A stretch of 64,000 nucleotides of DNA. It comes from Manihot esculenta (lineage: Eukaryota; Streptophyta; Magnoliopsida; Malpighiales; Euphorbiaceae). Numbering within the stretch: the stretch's first letter is position 1; every line of letters begins with the position of its first letter. This document shows positions 63,230-64,000 of the stretch, piece by piece. The stretch spans positions 29,600,158 through 29,664,157 of the forward strand of contig NC_035163.2 of assembly GCF_001659605.2 (NCBI RefSeq), read 5' to 3'. The position numbers and the translations under genes were made by a program. Under the pieces are notes generated by a model. The model did not search any database and had not been told where the DNA came from. It saw only the letters and a list, made by a program, of their open reading frames with translations.

Positions 63230-63320
63230 GCACTCCGATACCTAACCTGATGGAAAGTGTATTTTAGTAGTCTTGAGAGGTCTAAAATTCTACTCTCTCA
63301 ACCCCTATTTCAAAAAAAAA
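63230..63320 (+). mobile_element. Second copy of the short SINE
   Basis: It matches 54546-54638 over its length (gcactc, cctgatggaaagtgta, cttgagaggtctaa, then ctatttc and poly-A). The B-box has decayed (aattctactc). Flanks aattgaattgaaat (63214-63227) and aattaaattaaaat (63321-63334) agree at 12 of 14 positions, an aged target duplication. Confidence 0.75.
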
Positions 63321-63334
63321 AATTAAATTAAAAT

Positions 63335-63553
63335 TTATTAAAAATAACGGTAGACTTAAATCATAACTGAATCAAAGATTTTAAAATCAATACTAATTAT
63401 TAAATTTTATAAAAAAAATTGAGTCCAATCAGTTAAATCAAAACTGAAACTTGAATAAAAAATCAAAATCACCAGAGAACCTTGGCAACTATTCAAGTTC
63501 ATACCTCAACAAATCAAAATTATCAACTCCAATCAAGCTCGAATTCCTTTGTG

Positions 63554-63585
<32 letters not shown>

Positions 63586-64000
63586 CAGGTATTTTTGAAA
63601 ATTTAAAAAATAATAATAAGTTAAAAAAAAAACAAGAAAGAGAAAAGAGACTTGATGATGGGGTTTGATTATGGTAAGGGTCCCACATATTGGAAGTAAC
63701 CATAAAGTGGAGCCCGAACATGTAGCAATGAAGCCCAACAGCTAATTTCTCGAGCACATCCGAGAAAAATCATAGGGTGGAATAGTAATTTCATATAGAT
63801 ATGATACATATAATGGTAACTTTTTATTAAAATTAATATGTGAATTAGCTTGATTAATTTTGAAAAATAGTTAAATACTTAATTTTTATTGAGTTAGTTC
63901 AATAATTTTTGTTTATTTATTTTTATTTTAATTATTTTAAAAATATTGTTATTTTTTATATTATAATAATATATAAATGAACTATTATAATTTTATTTAA
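63335..64000. other. AT-rich end of window
   Basis: No gene seen. A long T-run spans about 63557-63580. The lysine-rich frame on the - strand here is a by-product of it. Confidence 0.6.

Overview
This is nuclear DNA of a dicot plant. The evidence is GT-AG introns with plant-type spacing, AT-rich intergenic DNA full of poly-A/T and (TA)n tracts, plant-only families (E-type PPR, DUF506, S1/SPH, LESV, plastid pyruvate kinase) and plant LINE, hAT and SINE remnants. A rosid is likely and Malpighiales (Euphorbiaceae-like) is possible, but I cannot fix the species by eye.

Layout: a dead LINE split by a solo LTR (1-2140); the ARM-repeat chromatin factor LFR (3640-6578, -); an intronless E-type PPR gene (8701-10494, +); a DUF506/PDDEXK-like gene with a long leader carrying a 31-aa uORF (15914-18096, -); a gene desert with a long-TIR element and inverted repeats (about 18.3-30 kb); plastidial pyruvate kinase alpha (30090-35129, -); a second AT-rich desert; a class C ARF GTPase (41612-44203, +) tail-to-tail with a type-A G-gamma subunit (44574-46873, -); the starch-granule protein LESV (49000-51972, +); two convergent S1-type secreted proteins (52586-53963); a hAT MITE with a SINE nested in it (54263-54897); a calmodulin-like gene (55887-56850, +); and a 1113-aa acidic protein built from internal duplications (57710-61597, -).

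LFR, DUF506, PKP-alpha, ARFC1, AGG2 and CML11 occur in the order I recall for the Arabidopsis At3g22990-At3g22930 block, so most of the window is an old conserved gene block. The PPR, LESV, SPH and acidic-protein genes are additions relative to it. The genes do not form one pathway. Two serve plastid carbon metabolism (PKP-alpha feeding fatty-acid synthesis, LESV in starch granules), and three are signalling components (ARF GTPase, G-gamma, Ca2+ sensor).

I saw no convincing new molecular system. The most unusual items are the acidic protein with exon-level and intra-exon duplications, the uORF in the DUF506 leader, a LINE-derived family in which two distant copies share the same internal architecture, the SINE-in-hAT nest with clean target-site duplications, and a (C)22 tract in the ARF leader. 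Exon borders were placed by eye from splice sites and reading-frame continuity. All family and Arabidopsis comparisons are from memory, not from a search.
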